Shown here one piece after another: positions 6,104 to 8,717 of a stretch of DNA of 8,717 nucleotides. Each line of letters opens with the position of its first letter. Position 1 is the first letter of the stretch. A program made the translations under genes and the position numbers. The notes under the pieces are model-generated. The model searched no databases and was not told the origin of the DNA. It saw only the letters and a program-made list of their open reading frames with translations. The stretch is from an uncultured Slackia sp. (GTDB lineage Bacteria > Actinomycetota > Coriobacteriia > Coriobacteriales > Eggerthellaceae): positions 1 through 8,717 of the forward strand of contig USEQ01000036.1 of NCBI GenBank assembly GCA_900553655.1, written 5' to 3'.

Positions 6104-8717
6104 ATGCTCATCGATTCGCTCGCGTTCGCCATCGAAGAAAGCGGCGCGCTCGCGCCCGTCTACGAGAAGCTTGACGCGGGCCAGGATGCAACGCTGGCTA
6201 TAGCCGCTTCCGCCCGCCCGTTCGCGATTGCCGCGCGCTTTGCCGCGCACCCGCAATCTATGCTGGCGGTCATTCCGGGCGAAGATGCGGTGGACGGTTT
6301 CGCCCGAAGCATCGCTGCGTACGTGGGAGATGCACGCGTCGCGGTTTTCCCCATGCGTTGCGATTATCCGTTTGCCCCCAAAGAACCCGATGCGCGCTTC
6401 GCCGCCCGCCGGGCCCATGCGGCCTGGGCCCTTCAGTCGGGCGAAGACGTTATCGTTGTGGCGTCCGCGGCTTCGCTTGTGCGCGCTCTTCCGCCGTGCG
6501 CATCGAGGGTCTTCGCGCCGATCGTTGCGGTCGAAGGGGCGGAAGTGGTCGATGCCTCTACGGGTGAGGTGCTCGATTTCGAATCGGTGGCCGATGCGCT
6601 CGTGGCGCGCGGCTTCGTCAATACGGGCGATTCCCTCGAAGGCCCGGGGTCGTTTTGCGTTCGCGGCGGGACGATCGACGTGTTCCTGGGCAACGTGCCG
6701 TACCCTGTTCGCCTTGATTTCTTCGGGGACGAAGTGGAGGAGATTCGCCGCATCGTTCCTTCCACCGGGCAGACGATCACGTCTCTTCCCGACGTCGAAA
6801 TCTTCCCGGTGCGCGAATACCGCCTCACGAAAAAGGGCATGGCACGCGCCATGCCTACGGTGGCGAAACGCGCCGAGACCGACCCGGTGTGGCGCGAGAT
6901 GTTCGGCCGCCTTCAAGCGGGGGTCGATTTCCCCGGGGCCGATGCCTTGCTGCCGCTTCTTTACACGAAGACCGAGACGCTATGCGCCTACGCTTCCGAG
7001 CGGACGCTCGTGGTGCTCAGCGAGCCGCGAAGCATCTTTGACGACGCTTCGCGCACATACGAAGACGCGTGCAAGCGCGCCGAAGGAAGCCATATTTCTC
7101 CCGAAGGGCTTTATCTGCCTCCGACCGGGCTCGATTTCGGTTCCGCGCAGCGCTATACGCTTTCGTCCATCATGAAGGTGGGCGGCATGATCGACGAGCA
7201 GCTTCCCGTGAAACGCACCGAGATCGCAGGCAGCGCGGAAAAGCTCATCGGCCGTCTGCGCAGCCTGGTCGACCAGCGCTTCACCACGGTGTTCAGCGTT
7301 CCTGACGTTCGGGCTCGCAAGGACATGATGCTTCTTCTGGTAGACAACGCGCTGCCTGTCGTGGAGGTGCTCGATGCCGAGCTCGACGATTCTTCGCAGG
7401 ACGCTTCCGACGGCGATTCCGCGCGCACGAAGCGTTCGCGCAGGGGTTCGGCGCGCTTCGGATCGGACCATCCCGAATGGCATCGCAACGTGCGCCGTCT
7501 CAAACGCGGCGTGGTGAACGTGGTGGATGTGGACGTTCCTTTGGGTATGATCGTGCCCAAGGCGAAGATCGGCCTGGTTTCGGTTCATGACACCCAGGGG
7601 CGCAACGCGCAGATTCGCAATCGCCGTCGCGTGGATATGACCGAGGTCACGTTCCCGTTCGCCCCGGGCGATTACGTCGTCCATGCGGCTCACGGCATCG
7701 CGCTGTTCAAAGACCTCGTCCGCCAAGATGTCGGCGGCATGATGCGCGATTACCTGCTGCTCGAATACGCCGAGGGCGATAAGCTCTTCGTTCCCGTGGA
7801 ACAGCTCGATCGCGTGACGCGCTACGTAGGTCCCGAGGGGTCGTCGCCCCGTTGCACGCGTTTGAACACGAGCGACTGGTCGCGCGCTCTTTCCAAGGCG
7901 CGCAAGGCCACCAAGGAGCTTGCGTTCGACCTGGTGGACGTCTATACGCGCCGTGCGAGCGTGCAGGGCTTCCGCTACGCGCCCGATACCCCTTGGCAGC
8001 GTGAGATGGAAGAGGCGTTTCCCTACGATGAAACCCCCGACCAGCTCGCTGCCATCGCGGAGGTGAAGGCCGATATGCAGTCTTCCAAGCCCATGGATCG
8101 CCTGGTCTGCGGAGACGTCGGATTCGGCAAGACCGAAGTCGCCCTGCGCGCGGCGTTTAAGGCCACGCAGGACAACAAGCAGGTCATGGTGCTGTGCCCT
8201 ACTACCATTCTGGCGCAGCAGCATTACACAACCTTCAAAGAGCGCTTCGACCCCTTCGACGTGCGCGTCGAGGTTCTGTCGCGCTTTCGCAGCCCCGCCG
8301 AGCAGAAGCTTGCGCTCGAAGGGTTTGCCAAAGGCACGGTGCAGGTGCTGGTGGGCACGCATCGCCTGTTGTCGCGCGACGTGAATCCTCACGACCTCGG
8401 ACTCGTCATCATCGACGAGGAACAGCGTTTCGGCGTCGGCCATAAAGAGCAGATGAAGAACCTTCGCGAACAGATAGACGTGCTCACGCTGTCGGCAACG
8501 CCTATTCCGCGCACTATGCAGATGAGCCTGTCGGGCGTGCGCGACATGAGCCTGATCCTCACTCCTCCCGACAACCGACGCCCCGTGGAAGTTCATGTGG
8601 GAGAATGGGATGTCGACGTGGTGAGCGAGGCCATCCGGCGCGAGCTTCAGCGCGGCGGCCAGGTGTATTACGTGAGCAACCGCGTCCGCACGATCGACGA
8701 AGCGGTCGAGCGCGTCG
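6104..8717 (+). CDS. mfd: Transcription-repair coupling factor Mfd (partial, 3' end off right edge)
   Basis: ATP-driven DNA translocase that displaces RNA polymerase stalled at DNA lesions and recruits UvrA for nucleotide excision repair. It has 871 visible codons from ATG 6104, with GGAGG five bases upstream; E. coli Mfd has 1148 residues. Residues about 1-250 form the UvrB-like module used to bind UvrA ([22 protein letters not shown]). The RNA polymerase-interacting CarD-like domain starts near 519 ([32 protein letters not shown]). The first RecA-like motor domain has Walker [10 protein letters not shown] near 669, [19 protein letters not shown], the DEEQ box near 771 and SATPIPRT near 798. 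The second motor domain has begun ([11 protein letters not shown]) when the window ends; the TRG motif and C-terminal domain lie outside. An acidic-then-basic stretch at about 424-463 puts the later motifs roughly 40 residues beyond their E. coli positions. It is divergent from nth. Confidence 0.97.
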   Translation, partial: MLIDSLAFAIEESGALAPVYEKLDAGQDATLAIAASARPFAIAARFAAHPQSMLAVIPGEDAVDGFARSIAAYVGDARVAVFPMRCDYPFAPKEPDARFAARRAHAAWALQSGEDVIVVASAASLVRALPPCASRVFAPIVAVEGAEVVDASTGEVLDFESVADALVARGFVNTGDSLEGPGSFCVRGGTIDVFLGNVPYPVRLDFFGDEVEEIRRIVPSTGQTITSLPDVEIFPVREYRLTKKGMARAMPTVAKRAETDPVWREMFGRLQAGVDFPGADALLPLLYTKTETLCAYASERTLVVLSEPRSIFDDASRTYEDACKRAEGSHISPEGLYLPPTGLDFGSAQRYTLSSIMKVGGMIDEQLPVKRTEIAGSAEKLIGRLRSLVDQRFTTVFSVPDVRARKDMMLLLVDNALPVVEVLDAELDDSSQDASDGDSARTKRSRRGSARFGSDHPEWHRNVRRLKRGVVNVVDVDVPLGMIVPKAKIGLVSVHDTQGRNAQIRNRRRVDMTEVTFPFAPGDYVVHAAHGIALFKDLVRQDVGGMMRDYLLLEYAEGDKLFVPVEQLDRVTRYVGPEGSSPRCTRLNTSDWSRALSKARKATKELAFDLVDVYTRRASVQGFRYAPDTPWQREMEEAFPYDETPDQLAAIAEVKADMQSSKPMDRLVCGDVGFGKTEVALRAAFKATQDNKQVMVLCPTTILAQQHYTTFKERFDPFDVRVEVLSRFRSPAEQKLALEGFAKGTVQVLVGTHRLLSRDVNPHDLGLVIIDEEQRFGVGHKEQMKNLREQIDVLTLSATPIPRTMQMSLSGVRDMSLILTPPDNRRPVEVHVGEWDVDVVSEAIRRELQRGGQVYYVSNRVRTIDEAVERV

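Noticed and set aside
5906..6916. A long upstream extension of the nth frame on the minus strand.
   Set aside because: The extension is antisense to mfd and not family-like. The conserved Nth protein begins at the ATG at 5905, which has its own ribosome-binding site.
6980..8596. A 538-codon minus-strand open frame antisense to mfd.
   Set aside because: It lies wholly within a strongly conserved Mfd coding region, is rich in His, Arg and Ala, and has no recognisable family. It is a composition shadow in GC-rich DNA.
1..8717. A search for a defence, mobile, phage, CRISPR or toxin-antitoxin system.
   Set aside because: Nearly all bases are accounted for by recognisable housekeeping genes with short intergenic gaps. 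I saw no repeat array, terminal inverted repeats, integrase or transposase, and no unassigned gene of meaningful size.

Overview
This window reads as an ordinary chromosomal segment of a GC-rich Gram-positive-type bacterium. Codon usage favours G or C at third positions, promoters carry TA-type -10 boxes, and ribosome-binding sites are AG-rich. The Dgt, Mfd and standalone CoaC proteins look actinobacterial in style. My best guess is the class Coriobacteriia (Eggerthellaceae-like), but that is an inference from protein flavour and cannot be proven here. No mobile element, CRISPR array, tRNA or rRNA gene is visible.

Layout. (1) Positions 1-2290, minus strand: the first 763 codons of a large CPA2-type monovalent cation/proton antiporter with a C-terminal membrane extension and tandem TrkA-C (RCK_C) domains, running off the left edge. 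(2) Positions 2291-2417: a divergent control region with an extended -10 promoter for each flanking gene, and a small dyad at the dgt start point. (3) Positions 2418-5147, plus strand: dgt (dNTP triphosphohydrolase), azlC and azlD (two-subunit branched-chain amino acid exporter) and coaC (standalone phosphopantothenoylcysteine decarboxylase). The gaps between them are 34, 1 and 43 bases, so they may be partly co-transcribed; azlC also has its own promoter-like sequence. (4) Positions 5148-5242: a convergent gap with a strong bidirectional terminator hairpin. (5) Positions 5243-5905, minus strand: nth (endonuclease III). (6) Positions 5906-6103: a divergent control region. (7) Positions 6104-8717, plus strand: the first 871 codons of mfd (transcription-repair coupling factor), running off the right edge.

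Functionally this is housekeeping: cation/pH homeostasis, dNTP pool control, amino acid export, one step of coenzyme A synthesis, base excision repair and transcription-coupled repair. nth and mfd are divergent repair genes sharing one intergenic region. I found no convincing new multi-gene system. The points worth a second look are small: a possibly leaderless azlC mRNA, a similar hairpin-plus-TTTT element just ahead of both coaC and mfd, a standalone coaC with no coaB beside it, a charged insertion in Mfd, the antiporter's unusual domain arrangement, and a dyad plus overlapping seven-codon reading frame at the dgt start.
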